Assembly: GCA_963682175.1 (NCBI GenBank)
Contig: OY821774.1
Location: 44,344,201 to 44,408,200, forward strand
DNA: 64,000 nt
Direction: 5' to 3'
Source of the DNA: Triglochin maritima
Lineage: Eukaryota; Streptophyta; Magnoliopsida; Alismatales; Juncaginaceae
Below the pieces are notes generated by a model. That model searched no databases. It saw only the letters and a program-made list of their open reading frames with translations, and had not been told where the DNA came from. Shown piece after piece: positions 46,100 to 57,386 of this stretch (its first letter is position 1; each line of letters opens with the position of its first letter). The position numbers and the translations under genes were made by a program.

Positions 46100-48631
46100 T
46101 CAAGGAGGAACTCCCTCGTAATACAAACTCATGTCCCAATCATTGAAGTCGTGATCCCCAGGTTTGGGTGTGACTGGGTGCAGCGACAGTGAAGCCTTCT
46201 TCCTGATGATTCTCCTATCGTTACTTTTAATTATTTTCTCAGACAAAGAAATCCGTTGTTTGCTCGGTGGTCTGCCTTTCCGTCTTGTCTTATCCGGATT
46301 GAGAACGGATGTACCCTCCAGCCCAGGATCAGCTCGTTGCATACGTTCCTTAAGCAAGTCAAGTGCCTCAACCGCATGAAGATATCTGTCGTGTGAGACG
46401 AAAGCGGCCTGGGCGATCCAAACCGCACGACCCATTATGTCGTCATGGCGACGAAGCGCATCGTTCTCCATCGTGCCATTTTGAAGGGAAAACTTGTCTC
46501 GATAGCTCCTTCGGATGTCCTTCCTCCATCTGTTGACGATGTAAGACTCGGGGAGCAACGCGTTGGGACGTAGTCGTGCAATAACAACATAAACGTGACA
46601 ACAAAGGAGCACGACGTGATCAAACATTCTGCAATTGCATGACCACTTCACATCTCTAATTTGCACTGCAAACCGTTTCGACAATGGGAGCATATGTGTC
46701 AATACATGTTCAGTCACATTGAAGTGGAATGTGTCCTCCTCGTTAAAATCGTCCGTGATATCGCAGTACATCATCTTCCCAATTTCTAATTGCACCTTCT
46801 TGAAGACCCCCACCGTATACAACTCGCTCAATTGCCTCTCGAATGGATATTTCGAAATCAATTGCGGAGCCTTATGAATACAATCGAAATCCGACTGAGC
46901 TTCCTTCTCATACTTGTGGCGGAGTGCGAGTTCGTATTGTTGAACGAACTGCTTTAGTGTCGTCGTAGATGTGAGGTACTTATCGAAAAAGGCGTTCATA
47001 CTCTCACTTCTCTGGGTTGATGTCATTCCGGTGAAAAAACAATCTCGCGCAAATGCAGGTACCCATTACTCTCGAATTGCATAAATGGATTGAAGCCAAC
47101 TATTGTCGTGGAACTCGAAATCATCGAGAAAACCCTGCCAATTACGCTCAAATTCAGCCGGAGTCTTGGAATCGAATACACAGATTTTGAGCTCAAACAA
47201 CGTATGCTCCCGGTACTTCGTGGGCAGCTTCACAGACGCTTTATTCATTATGTGCCATATACAAAATCTGTGTCGCGCTTCAGGAAACACAGTCCTCACC
47301 GCCGCAGTTATGGCGCCACATTGATCTGTTATGATCGCCGGGGGGCTTATATCTGCACATAACGTAAACCAGATAAAAACATATGGTAAACCGGACAGAC
47401 ATAAAACGTAAACCGGACAGACAAATAACGTAAACCGGACAGACATAAAACGTAAACCGGACAGACAAATAACGTAAACCGGACAAACATATAACGTAAA
47501 CCGGACAGACAAATAACGTAAACCGGACAGACATATAACGTAAACCGGACAGACAGATAACGTAAACCGGACAGACATATAACGTAAACCGGACAGACAA
47601 AGTACGTACCGTTCATGCACGTCAACCATGTTTGGAACAACCAAATGTAATTTTGTGTCGTCTCGGAAGAGAGGAGTGCGCAACCGAGAAGGACGGACTG
47701 GTAATGGTGATTTACCCCCACAAATGGGGCAAAAGGCATGTCGTACTTGTTGGTTATGTAGGTTGTGTCGAAACATATGGCATCTCTAAAGTAAGAGTAC
47801 GCAGCTCGAGAACGATTGTCGGCCCAGAATACGTTTCGTAGTCTGCCTTCGTTGTCCATATCCATTACGTAAAAAAATTGGGAATCATTCTTCTGCATCC
47901 TGATGAAATAATCTTGGATAGCTTGGGCATCGCCTGGTCCCATCTTCAGCTTTCTAACCTCGTACACAACATTCCTGCAAAACACAATTTTTATGACAAA
48001 GCAAAATGGGTAACATCAACCTAGTTAAGTAGAAAACAAAACACCTTAGGTCCCGCTCGTTGAAAGACAATTTGTCATGACCTCCGGCTTCGACCACAAA
48101 AGATTGCATGGTCTTGGCGGACGATATCCCGGCAGCATCATTACACGAAATGCGTGCTCTAGCGGAATCCGGGACGGATCGTTTTTGTCGGAGGAAGCGC
48201 ATCTGGTCGTCTGACAGCATGGCGTGGTTATGTTGAAGATCTACGTAGTTAATTACGTAGCCTCTGGATGGATTTCCGGAGACCCTGATCCGAGCAGTGC
48301 ACTCGACCCTACCGGATAACCTATGTTTTGGTCTACCTTCACCTTGGTTTCCCGGAGCATTACCCTCCTTGGAGCAAGTAAGAGTGGCCCGTATAACAAC
48401 ACCACGATCGTAATGAGATTGCATTGTCTTCACACCAAAACCACAGGAATCGGCATAGGAAACGTAAAATGCTTTGGCTTCTTCGAAGGAAGGAAAATAC
48501 ATCTTCTCTTGCGGGACGTTTGAGGCATGCGCCGGCTGTGAGGACACATTAACGAGTGCCATAACAGTACAGCAAAAAGGGAGGAAGAAGAAGGAAGGGT
48601 TCATAGGATCCGAATAAGGTAGCCAAAACAT
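46100..48631 (-). pseudogene. FAR1-type Mutator-like transposase with one premature stop
   Basis: Exons 48631-48045, 47974-47610 and 47352-46100 join in frame to 735 codons including the terminal stop. An FAR1 DNA-binding domain (FPSFEEAKAFYVSYADSCGF, about residues 45-130) precedes the MULE catalytic region: CFDTTYITNKYDMPFAPFVG, then IITDQCGAI and ARHRFCIWHI. After it come TSTQRSESMNAFF and a SWIM zinc finger (Cys556, Cys558, Cys568 or 569, His570). Transposases of this kind cut at the TIRs; host FAR1/FHY3 factors descend from them. The only lesion seen is a TAA at 47066-47068 (about residue 413, in IRE-stop-WVPAF), where relatives have Lys. A second start, MALVNV at residue 24, is possible. 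Intron 2 is filled by minisatellite array 3. Confidence 0.88.
47365..47605 (-). repeat. TCCGG-core minisatellite, array 3 (transposase intron 2)
   Basis: About 11 units of 21 bp, minus-strand consensus TGTCTGTCCGGTTTACGTTA, filling nearly the whole 257-bp intron. A 21-bp period and absence of stops let exon 2 read through the entire intron in frame. A few scattered units also lie at about 48738-48836, upstream of the transposase. Confidence 0.93.
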
Positions 48632-49002
48632 TTTGTATCTCCGTGAAGCGCCAAAAAAGAAGAAATGGAGGACGTGCTGATTTGAGGAGCATTAAATGCG
48701 ATTGTGGACGCATCGGGAATATAAAAGAAAAAGACAACATTCCGGAGTAAGTAGCACGCTTGTCCGGAATAAGTGTTCCAACTATTAGGATTACATAGTA
48801 ACTGTGTCCGGAATGAGTCATGCGCTTGTCCGGAAAAAAAAGGAAAATGAGTAAAAAAATAGGTGACGTGAAACCCTAAGGGATCTTTAGTGGATCTCCA
48901 TTGAGCGCCAAAAGAAAAGGTGGTATCTCCGTAGATATGCATTTAATGCATCGGGAAGACAAATAAGAAAGACATCATTGCTCTGAGAAGCTTAGTGTAC
49001 AT

Positions 49003-49082
49003 GCTGACTGGATGCTGAATGCACAAAATTTCTCCACCACGTAAGTAGCGTCAGTGACGCGCGCGTCTACTAAACATTTTCC
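49003..49082 (-). repeat. Right TIR of the 10.1-kb element
   Basis: Inverted partner of 38960-39041, with substitutions and small indels. Confidence 0.7.
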
Positions 49083-49114
49083 ATATGTTGTAGAGCATGC
49101 ACTTGTTTTGTCAA

Positions 49115-49446
49115 TGATAGACAAAGATATATACATTGTTATATGTTTCACTTTTTTTATGAAAACACTTGTTCCTTTTACGAGACCGATTTCTCTATCT
49201 TGACACCTTTTAGTGCTTAATTGAGTTTTTGATGAAAAAACTCTAGATTTCTCTCTTAGAAAATGTGTGGGGGAAGAAGAATGACCAACCTTATATATGG
49301 GAGTGAGTGTAACCGTCTATCAAAGTGTAACCACTCACTAACATAAAATTTCTCTTAAATTATCAATTAATTTTAGCATCATAATATTATCAATTTTAAT
49401 AAAGTTGAGAGACTTAATACATAGTCTACAAAGAAAATATCTATCA
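49115..49446 (-). repeat. 3' LTR of the minus-strand Copia element
   Basis: 332 bp, plus strand TGATAGACAAAG...ATATCTATCA, homologous to 59943-60280. Confidence 0.85.
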
Positions 49447-50071
49447 TTCTCTCACTTAGTCCATGTGACATAATTCAACTTCAAGTATTTAATAATAAAA
49501 CATAATGCACAAACTTTAAGCTAAAATCTTCCTTATATCAATTAAAACATTAGTCATTACTAAGTATGAAAACTTATAAGGATCATGACGGTTGTATGTC
49601 ATCGATTCTGACATTCTCTTCTATGTATCACAATATAAATTTCATATTTAGTATGATCAGTAACGAGAGATATCATAATGGTCTAACGACAATGTCTTAT
49701 AAAAGACGATTCCTGTTTAATCACATAAATCATGGATGTACATGTACTATGATAATAAAACAGGAAAAACATAATTTCAGAAACAATCCATAAATGAATT
49801 CAAGATGTCAACAACATAACATATATAACACATTAATATGCATCATCAATAATTGTTTTCAATAATGCTCATCCTTTCGACATGTTTCCTAAATGTCATT
49901 GGTGGAAAACCTTTAGTCAATGGACCCGCAACCATTAAATTGATGCCAATGTGTTCAATTGACACCCTCTATTTCTGAACTTATTCTTTAACGACATAGT
50001 ATTTCAATTCCATGTGTTTAGCACCCTTCGAATATTTGTCGTTCTTAGAAAAGAAGACTGTTGCGGTATTA

Positions 50072-52524
50072 TCACAATAATTTCAGCAACTTGGCAATAG
50101 AATCGACAATTCCAAGCCCTGAAACATAATTCCACAACCATAAATCATGAACAATAGCCTCAAAGCATACTACAAACTCAACATCCATAGTTGACGCAAC
50201 ATTGACAGACTGTTTCACACTCTTCCAAGATATTGCTCCTCCGGTCAAGAGAAATAAATATCCAAATGTAGATTTTCTAGTGTCTACACATCCTGCAAAG
50301 TCTGAATCAGAATATCCAATCACCTCGAGGTGATCAGACCGCCTATAAGTGAGCATGTGATCCTTCATTCCTTGCAAATATTTCAATATTTTCTTTGCAG
50401 CTCTCCAATGATCAATTTCATGATTGATTTGATATCTACCCAGCATACCGACAACAACACTTATGTTTGATTGAATATAAGTCTACGCATACATCAAACT
50501 TCTAACAATAGATGCATAAGGAATTTTCTCCATCTGTTTGTGTTCCAATTCATTCTTTGGACATTGCTTAAGATTAAATTTATTTCCTTTCTGAATTGGA
50601 ACAACACTTGCTGAACAACTTTTCATCTTAAATTTCTCTAAAACTTTATTAATATATGCTTTTTGAGACAACTCTAACAATCTTTGTGATCTATCACGAA
50701 ATATTTCTATTCTTATCACATAGGATGTCTCACTCATATCTTTCATTTCAAAGTTATTAGAGAGAAATTTATTGGCTTCATGTAATAAACCAATATCATT
50801 TGTAGCTAGCAAGAGATCATCAACATACAAAATCAGAAATATAAATTTACTCACACTGGCCTTCAGATATATACATCGATCAACGATATTTTCATTAAAT
50901 CCAAAAGAGGTAATGATATCATTAAACTTGAGATACCATTGACGAGAAACTTGCTTAAGTCCGTCTATTGACTTTTTTAAGTTACACACTATGTGTTCAT
51001 TTCCTTCAATTACAAAACCCTTAGGTTGATCCATATATACTTCTCCATCTAAATTTCCATTGAGTAAGACAGTTTTCACTTCCATTTGATGCAACTTTAA
51101 ATCATAATGAGCTACTAATGACATAATAGTTCTAAGAGAGTCCTTTTTGGATATAGGAGAAAAAGTCTCTTTGTAGTCAATGTCGCTTTTCTGAGAGAAA
51201 CATTTGGCAACAAGTCTAGCATTGTGTCTTTCTACATTGCCATTAGAATCGAGTTTAGTCTTAGAGACCCACTTACACACAACTCTTTTAGAACCTTCAG
51301 GCAATTCAACAAGATCCCAGACTTTATTGTGATTCATTGGTTTCAATTCTTCTTTCATGACATCTAACCACTTAATAGAATTAGTGCTTTCATAGCTTGT
51401 GAAAATGAAACTGTATCTTCATTAATTCCGAGGTCAAGTTCTGACCCTTGAAGATAAACCACATAATCATCCGAAATAACAAGTTTTGTTGGTCTTTCAG
51501 ACATTCTTAATGCCACTTCATGTGGTTCATTTACTAAAGTTTCATTGTTGACGACTTCATTGTGAGATGTTTGGTCATTCATTTGTTGTTCCTGTATATT
51601 GCCAAATTGCTCAATAATTGTAGGAACAACAACATTAGAATAAGTTATGAGTAAAGAAACTTGCACCCTTACTTCTTGAATTTCCACTTTATGTGGTTTT
51701 TTACTCTCACTGATCCCGTCATTTTTAATGAACTTAACATTTCCAATTTCAACTATTCTCGTACTATGACTACGAACAATAAAATTTAAAGCCTTTAAAT
51801 TTTTCTGGATAACCAATGAAGAAACCACTGACCGTTCTTGAATCTAGTTTCTTTTCATGTGGATTATAAATTCTTACTTTCGCCGGGCAACCCCAAACAT
51901 GCACGTGTCTTAAACTAGGTTTTCTTCTTGTCCACAATTCAAAATGAGTCTTTGGAACTGCTTTACTAGGAATCATGTTTAACAAATACATGCATGACGG
52001 TTTTTAAAGCATACATCCACAATGATAAAGGCAATGAGCAATTATTTAAAATAATCTTAACCATATCTATTAAAGTACGATTACGTCTTTCAGTAATACC
52101 ATTCTGTTGTGGTGTACCTGACATTATGTATTAAGCAAAAATACCACATCCTTGAAGAAATTTAGCAAATGGACCAGGACATTGTCCACTTTCATCATAC
52201 TTTCCATAATATTCATCACATCTATCAGATCTAATTATTTTCACATTTTTGTCTAGTTGTCTTTCACCACATCTAAAGTGTTCGCTGCTTGATATTTTTC
52301 ATGCAACAAATAGACAAAACCATAACATCAAAAATCATCAATAAAGGTGATAAAATATTTTTCTCCACTAAAAGATGGAACATCAAAAGGTCCACATATA
52401 TTGGTGTGTACAATTTTGAGTTGTGTGCTTCTTGTGGTTAGTTTCTTAATCGTGTGTTTTGTGAATATTCCTTTAATACAATCCACACGTACATTAAGAT
52501 CAGTAAAATCCAAACTACGAAGGA
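50072..52524 (-). pseudogene. Copia pol: integrase, RT and RNase H remnants
   Basis: Read right to left. The integrase start (TQLKIVHTNICGPF, FSGEKYFITFIDDF) lies near 52500-52330, then further integrase pieces at 51991-51770. RT is at 51358-50483 (VCKWVSKTKLDSNGN, catalytic LYVDDLLLA) and RNase H at 50446-50072 (GYSDSDFAGC, STFGYLF). Frameshifts and stops separate the pieces. The type resembles the TNT1-94 group. Confidence 0.9.
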
Positions 52525-52533
52525 TTTAATTAT

Positions 52534-52767
52534 GGAAAATTTTTCAAAATAATCAAAAAAATAAAGAAATTGTAAAAATATGCACTTCAGAAACTTATTT
52601 GGCAAAATATGCACATTGAAAAACGGCACCTGAAATCCCGTTTTTATTAAGTAAAAACGGTATCACCAATGCCGATTTTTAACCAAGTGAAAACGGCACT
52701 ACTAGTGCCGTTTTTCACCCCAGGTAAAAACGGTACCAGTAGTGCCGTTTTTTACCTGGTTAGAAAA
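52534..52767 (+). repeat. Left TIR with AAAACGGCACTA hairpins
   Basis: The outer 85 bp is AT-rich. The inner part is a series of about 27-bp palindromes (AAAACGGCAC...GTGCCGTTTT, some with CCCG or GGTA variants) separated by 8-12 bp. Two more such units continue beyond the TIR to about 52850. Confidence 0.9.
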
Positions 52768-53345
52768 CGGCACTACGGGTGCCGTTTTTACCCTATATAA
52801 AAACGGCATCCGAGATGCCGTTTTTAGCCTAGGGTTAAAAACGGCACCAAGGCCCCCTTTTCTCCAATCTTCCCAAAAATTTTGGTGTTTCTTCCTCTCC
52901 CTCTGTCCTGCGATTTCAGGTATTTTTACATCAATTTTTGTTAATATTTTGCCTTATTAGTTTGTATTTATGTACATTTGATTGGTTTGGTTAGGATGTG
53001 TGTGGATTGTTTGATTTGAAATGGATTCGATTGATTGATATTTGGTTGATGAGTTTACCAAACTTTGTTTAATTAATCTTGTGTGGATGATGTGATATTG
53101 TTATGATTAATAATCTTGTGCGGATTTGATGATTTGATTAATAGATCAATTAATCTCAAAAGTCCAAATTTAATAAATTTACATTGTTTGGATTTGTGTT
53201 AAACCAATTAAATTGAATAATCAATGTTGTAGTTGTTGAAATTAGATTTATTGTGGATAATGTATTGAATTTGTTTAGATTGTATTATTTGAACTGAATA
53301 ATATGTAATATTATTTTTTGTTAATTATGTTTTTCAGTTTCCCAA

Positions 53346-54867
53346 ATGTCCACTTCACATGATTGTCACGGTCCTGTTGACCCTTCAGTGTTAGTACTAC
53401 AGAAAGATCATAGATCATCTTCGATTCTGGAAAATGTAAGTGTTATGATTTTTAAATTATAATTTTTATGTATCGGTATTAGTTTTTATTTGACGTAAAA
53501 TAATTTAATTTAATTTCCAGGAGCCTTTGACGGATATTAAATGCGTCGAGCACGCTACTCAGTTCAACACGTGGAATGTGCAAGATGAAAGGATGTGGGA
53601 TTTGTTAGAGATTGCGGGATTTGGCACTGTGTCTCGATTGCAACGACTGCAACTGGATTGGAATCTGATTCGTGCTGTTGTGGAGAGGTGGAGGCCTGAG
53701 ACACACACCTTCCATTTTAGACACGGGGAGATGACCATCACGCTACAAGACGTAGCTATGCTTAGTGGTCTTCGTGTTGACGGTTTGGCAGTGTGTGCAA
53801 CATTAGATCACGATTGGACTCTGGTTTGCATGAATCTGTTGGGTGTTGAAGAAGAAGAAGCGAGAACTGCAGTGAAAGGTGGATACGTGTCATTGCAGTG
53901 GTTGCAGCAAAATTTTCAGGTTGTTGAGCAAGATGCAGCAGATGAGCAGGTTATGCAGCACACGAGAGCGTACATTTTGTTTCAGTTGGGATCCGGGATA
54001 GTGGGCGATAAGAGTGGAAACAAAGTCCACCTGAGATATTTATTGTTGCTGGAAAACATATTTGAATGTGGAAACTACAGTTGGGGAGCTGCATCCTTAG
54101 CTGTTTTGTATCAATATTTGGATCAGGCATGTCTGAAAAAAGGGAAACAATTAGCTGGTTTCCTTACATTGTTACAGATATGGTGTTGGGAACATCTTCA
54201 TGTCGGACGACCATCTACAATTCCCGGTGTGCAACTTCCATTGTGTCCTTTAGGTTCACGTTGGCGGACTCCTAGGTCGTGGGCGAACAATGTGAAGACG
54301 GCTCAGATTGAATTTTACAGAAATGAGTTTGACGTTCAAGATGAAAGTCAAGTTTGTTGGAACCCATACGAAGAAGTAGATCTGATGGCGTTACCTGTTG
54401 ATTGCCGCCAAGGACATGAGGTTTGGATGAGCAGAACATGGATGGTTTGTTTCGGAGTTGCCGCAATGCACGTGCCAGACAGGGTGATGCGTCAGTTTGG
54501 ATTGCGGCAACATATTCCAGAAGATGAAGATGTTTGCCATCAACCACATCGTACAGTTTCTGAAGAAAATCTCCCAGAAATTGGTGTGTCGCTTGACGAG
54601 GAGGACAATTTCATTTTCACCGGAGTGTCTGCCAACGATGGAGGGATTCTGACTCAAGAATCACGCGGTACTACGTTCTTTCAAGGCGAGGGTTCTTCAT
54701 TTCACGTAGGCGAGGGTTCAGGATTTCAAGGTGTTGAAGTCGAAAGAGGTGGGGTTGTTGAAGACGATGCTGGTGTGATAACTCAAGTGTACCGTCGTCG
54801 CCCTTCGAAGGCCCCTCGACGAGGTGGACGAAATAAAATTCCTACTAAAGTTTTTTCTCCACCTTAG
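53346..54867 (+). CDS. Plant mobile domain (MAIN/MAIL-like) protein, intact
   Basis: Exon 1 53346-53435 (MSTSHDCHGPVDPSVLVLQK...) and exon 2 53521-54867 join in phase 0 to 478 residues. A 5' UTR intron (about 52920-53338, donor CAG/GTATTT, acceptor TTTTTCAG) is likely. The PMD hallmarks are DPSVLVLQKDHRSS at the start, ERWRPETHTFH (residues 85-95) and GEMTITLQDV (99-108), followed by WNPYEEVDLMALP and a basic C-terminus (RRRPSKAPRRGGRNK). Host PMD proteins MAIN and MAIL1 act in transcriptional silencing and genome integrity. The same domain is widespread in plant transposons, where its role is unknown. The gene lies between two hairpin clusters within a Mutator-like element and has no lesion, so it is probably a transposon passenger or helper gene. 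Confidence 0.88.
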
Positions 54868-55079
54868 TTGTCATTACATTTTCGTTAAACTACATTTTGG
54901 TTAATAACAATTTCATTTGTTAAAAAATATTTCATGTATTATGAACAAGTTTATTTGACGGTTGAGTTGTTTGAAATTATTTATTTCTTCGTTTTGATTT
55001 TCCCCCTTAGGTGTACAAGACTTGGATTTAAAATCCAAGAGAATGGGCAGACAGAAAACAGATTTTTCCTGTTTTCTGT

Positions 55080-55220
55080 CTGCTAAAAAACGGCACTACT
55101 AGTGCCGTTTTTACTGGAAAGAAAACGGCACTACCAGTGCCGTTTTTTGTTTATAAAAACGGCACTACTAGTGCCGTTTTTATTAAAGAAAACACGGCAC
55201 TTGTAGTGCCGTTTTTCAAG
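55080..55220. repeat. Third hairpin cluster, downstream of the PMD gene
   Basis: Four palindromic units AAAACGGCACTAC(T/C)AGTGCCGTTTT and variants, lying between the PMD stop codon and the 3' end of the opposing transposase remnant, so between convergent genes. Confidence 0.92.
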
Positions 55221-55423
55221 CAGATAGAAATCCAGGGCATTTGCTTTCGTTTTTATTGTTTTCGACCTGAAATTCACAACACAACATTAATTTTTAACCT
55301 GAGATTCACAACAAACCAGTATTATGAAAACATATTGTAGCGATGATTAACATTACATATTGTTTCCCCTACATGGGGTACAAGGGAAATTAATGCTAAA
55401 ATAAATAACACAAAATTAACATA

Positions 55424-55659
55424 CTAAATTGTCTCTTTACATGTTTTCTTGTTGTGACCTAACTTGCGACAACGCCCACATCGTATTACTCGTCCACTTT
55501 GTTCATCCATGTTGTTTCTGATTCTTTTTGTTTTCGGTCGCCCACTTCGTCTTACCATAGAAGGTGCTATTAAAGCTATATGTCCTTCTTCTATCCAAAA
55601 CCTTTCATCTAGTATTGGAAAGAAAATAGGTGCATATGCTTTCCTGTAAGCTTGAGTTA
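55424..55659 (-). pseudogene. C-terminal exon of a Mutator-like transposase
   Basis: An open stretch on the minus strand reads TQAYRKAYAPIFFPILDERF, then GHIALIAPSMVRRSGRPKTK, then a CCHC knuckle CGRCRKLGHNKKTC, and stops at 55424-55426. The RR.GRPK..R run followed by C..C....GHN...C is the usual tail of MURA transposases. The rest of the transposase is missing and the right TIR starts directly beside the fragment, so an internal deletion removed the catalytic part. Confidence 0.75.
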
Positions 55660-55895
55660 TTTTCTAACCAGGTAAAAAACGGCACTACTGGTACCGTTTT
55701 TACCTGGGGTGAAAAACGGCACTAGTAGTGCCGTTTTTCACTTGGTTAAAAATCGGCATTGGTGATACCGTTTTTACTTAATAAAAACGGGATTTCAGGT
55801 GCCGTTTTTCAATGTGCATATTTTGCCAAATAAGTTTCTGAAGTGCATATTTTTACAATTTCTTTATTTTTTTTGATTATTTTGAAAAAATTTCC
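55660..55895 (-). repeat. Right TIR with AAAACGGCACTA hairpins
   Basis: Inverted copy of 52534-52767. The variant hairpins (CCTGAAATCCC, TATCACCAATGCC) occur in mirrored order, confirming one shared origin. Confidence 0.9.
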
Positions 55896-55904
55896 TTTAA
55901 TTAT

Positions 55905-57310
55905 TTACTAATCTTTGCATTATTTCTTTGGATACGTGACCCAATCGTTTATGTCACAAGTAAACTGAACTTTCATCCACTAAATCATGTTTCATATCAA
56001 CATTATGATGCAAGGTCAATAAGGTTCCAACAAACAAATTATCAAGATTTAACTTGTATTAACCATTACAACGGACACCTAAACCAACAAGAATATTTTG
56101 CTTAAACAAATTGAAACTTTCATTCCCAAACTCAGAACAATAACCAGTTGTATCATGTTTAGACAAAGAAACTAAATTACGAGGAAGAGATGGAATATAA
56201 AGAGTCTGATAAAGGTCTAAATGGTGTCTAGTATCTAAAAGTAAACGGTAAGTCTCAATCCCTTCAATTGGTGCTTTGACATGGTTCCCCATGAGGACAA
56301 AATTTTCATTTAGGTTTGTGGTTTGGATTGTAACAAATTTCTGCATCGTATTAGAAACATGAGTGGTACAACCAGAATCAATCCACTAAGTATTATAAAG
56401 AACTTCTGCCAAATATGATTCGAAACATACGAAAACATTATGTTTACCTTTACTTTCGAACCATGCCTTACGTTTATGGCAATCCTTTTGATAGTGTCTA
56501 GGTTTGTGGCAGAAATGACATCACTTATCACCTTTTTGTTCCTTCTTGTGGATTTGAGCAGATGACTCGTTGATCTTTAAAAGTCCTTTATTACCCTTTC
56601 CATGTTTCTTTCCTGGTTTCATTTTAACTCCTGAAGACTCACGAGATTGATAGAGTGGATTCCTTGTTTCTTAAGCTTTGCCTATTCTAGAATAAGCATA
56701 CTTTGAATATCAGTCACATTCCATTTATCATTCATTGTGTTATAATTTTTTTGGAATGAACCGTACTCGTGAGACAAGGAATTTATGATAAATTGTACAA
56801 GGAAACTATCATTCACTTTCATTCTCGTTCTTCTTAATCTTGCTAATATGTTTGACATTTCTGTCACGTGCTCATGCTTAGTACGTGAACCATCGAACTT
56901 CATGATGGTTAGCATACTCATTAATGTACCAAGATGTGACTTATCAATAGATTCAGATTGAGCAATATCTTTCACATACTTCATAAATTCATTAGCATCA
57001 TTAGTTTCAAGAATAGTAGTCTTAATGTTATTTGCCCCTGTCATTCACATAAGCACTAAGCTCAATCTATTAGATCTTTCTCAACTCTTATGGAAAGATT
57101 TTTTTATTATTGCTCATCTCAGTAAGAGCAACGGGTTTGCCAGTCATGAGTGCTAAGTCAAGATCAAGAACACCTAAATTAAACTTGAGTTCTTCACTCC
57201 ATTCATTATAATTAAGCTCATTAAAATTTGTAATAGATGATGCTTGTGAATGAAGTGAAACATTAACAGATGGTGCAAAATAAATAAAATGCTCCTAGCT
57301 TTGAGACATA
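55905..57310 (-). pseudogene. Copia gag, protease and pre-integrase remnants
   Basis: Gag begins near 57308 (MSQS, then a TAG codon) and continues at 57044-56682 (UBN2-like, with MSNILARLRRTRMKVND and HEYGSF). A CCHC-like remnant lies near 56520-56460, protease/linker at 56346-56059 (LYIPSLPRNLVSLSK), and the pre-integrase LGHVSKEIMQRL near 55950. The 9-bp duplication of the PMD element falls just after this, so the insertion split the GAG-pre-integrase region from integrase. Confidence 0.82.
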
Positions 57311-57344
57311 ACTTAATCACGTAAGTCAGACTTAGTAGACTAAA

Positions 57345-57347
<3 letters not shown>

Positions 57348-57384
<37 letters not shown>
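57348..57384. repeat. (AT)n microsatellite
   Basis: About 18 AT dinucleotides in the 5' leader of the minus-strand Copia element. Confidence 0.95.

Positions 57385-57386
<2 letters not shown>

Larger units (their letters stand above)
38960..49082. mobile_element. 10.1-kb Mutator-like element with Ulp1 protease and FAR1-type transposase
   Basis: The ends are inverted repeats of about 80 bp sharing TAGACG, ACGCGCGCGTC, TGACGC, TTACGTGG and CAGCATCCAGTCA blocks. Flanks ATATGTTTA (38951-38959) and ATATGTTGT (49083-49091) match at 7 of 9 bases, fitting a decayed 9-bp Mutator duplication. Inside, left to right, are a PMD/DUF1985-like gene (+), an inserted LTR-retrotransposon fragment, a Ulp1-like protease remnant (+), a minisatellite, and a FAR1-type transposase (-). 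Plant Mutator-like elements carrying a Ulp1 domain are known (Kaonashi-like). The outermost bases of the TIRs are degenerate, so the exact ends are provisional. Confidence 0.8.
52534..55895. mobile_element. 3.36-kb Mutator-like element carrying an intact plant mobile domain gene
   Basis: The ends are nearly identical inverted repeats of about 235 bp (52534-52767 and 55660-55895) starting GGAAA(A/T)TTTTTCAAAATAAT. The target duplication TTTAATTAT is a perfect 9 bp (52525-52533 and 55896-55904). Inside are an intact PMD gene (+), three clusters of AAAACGGCAC...GTGCCGTTTT palindromes, and the C-terminus of a transposase (-). The long, near-identical TIRs and intact gene suggest a young insertion into the old Copia element. 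Confidence 0.93.
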
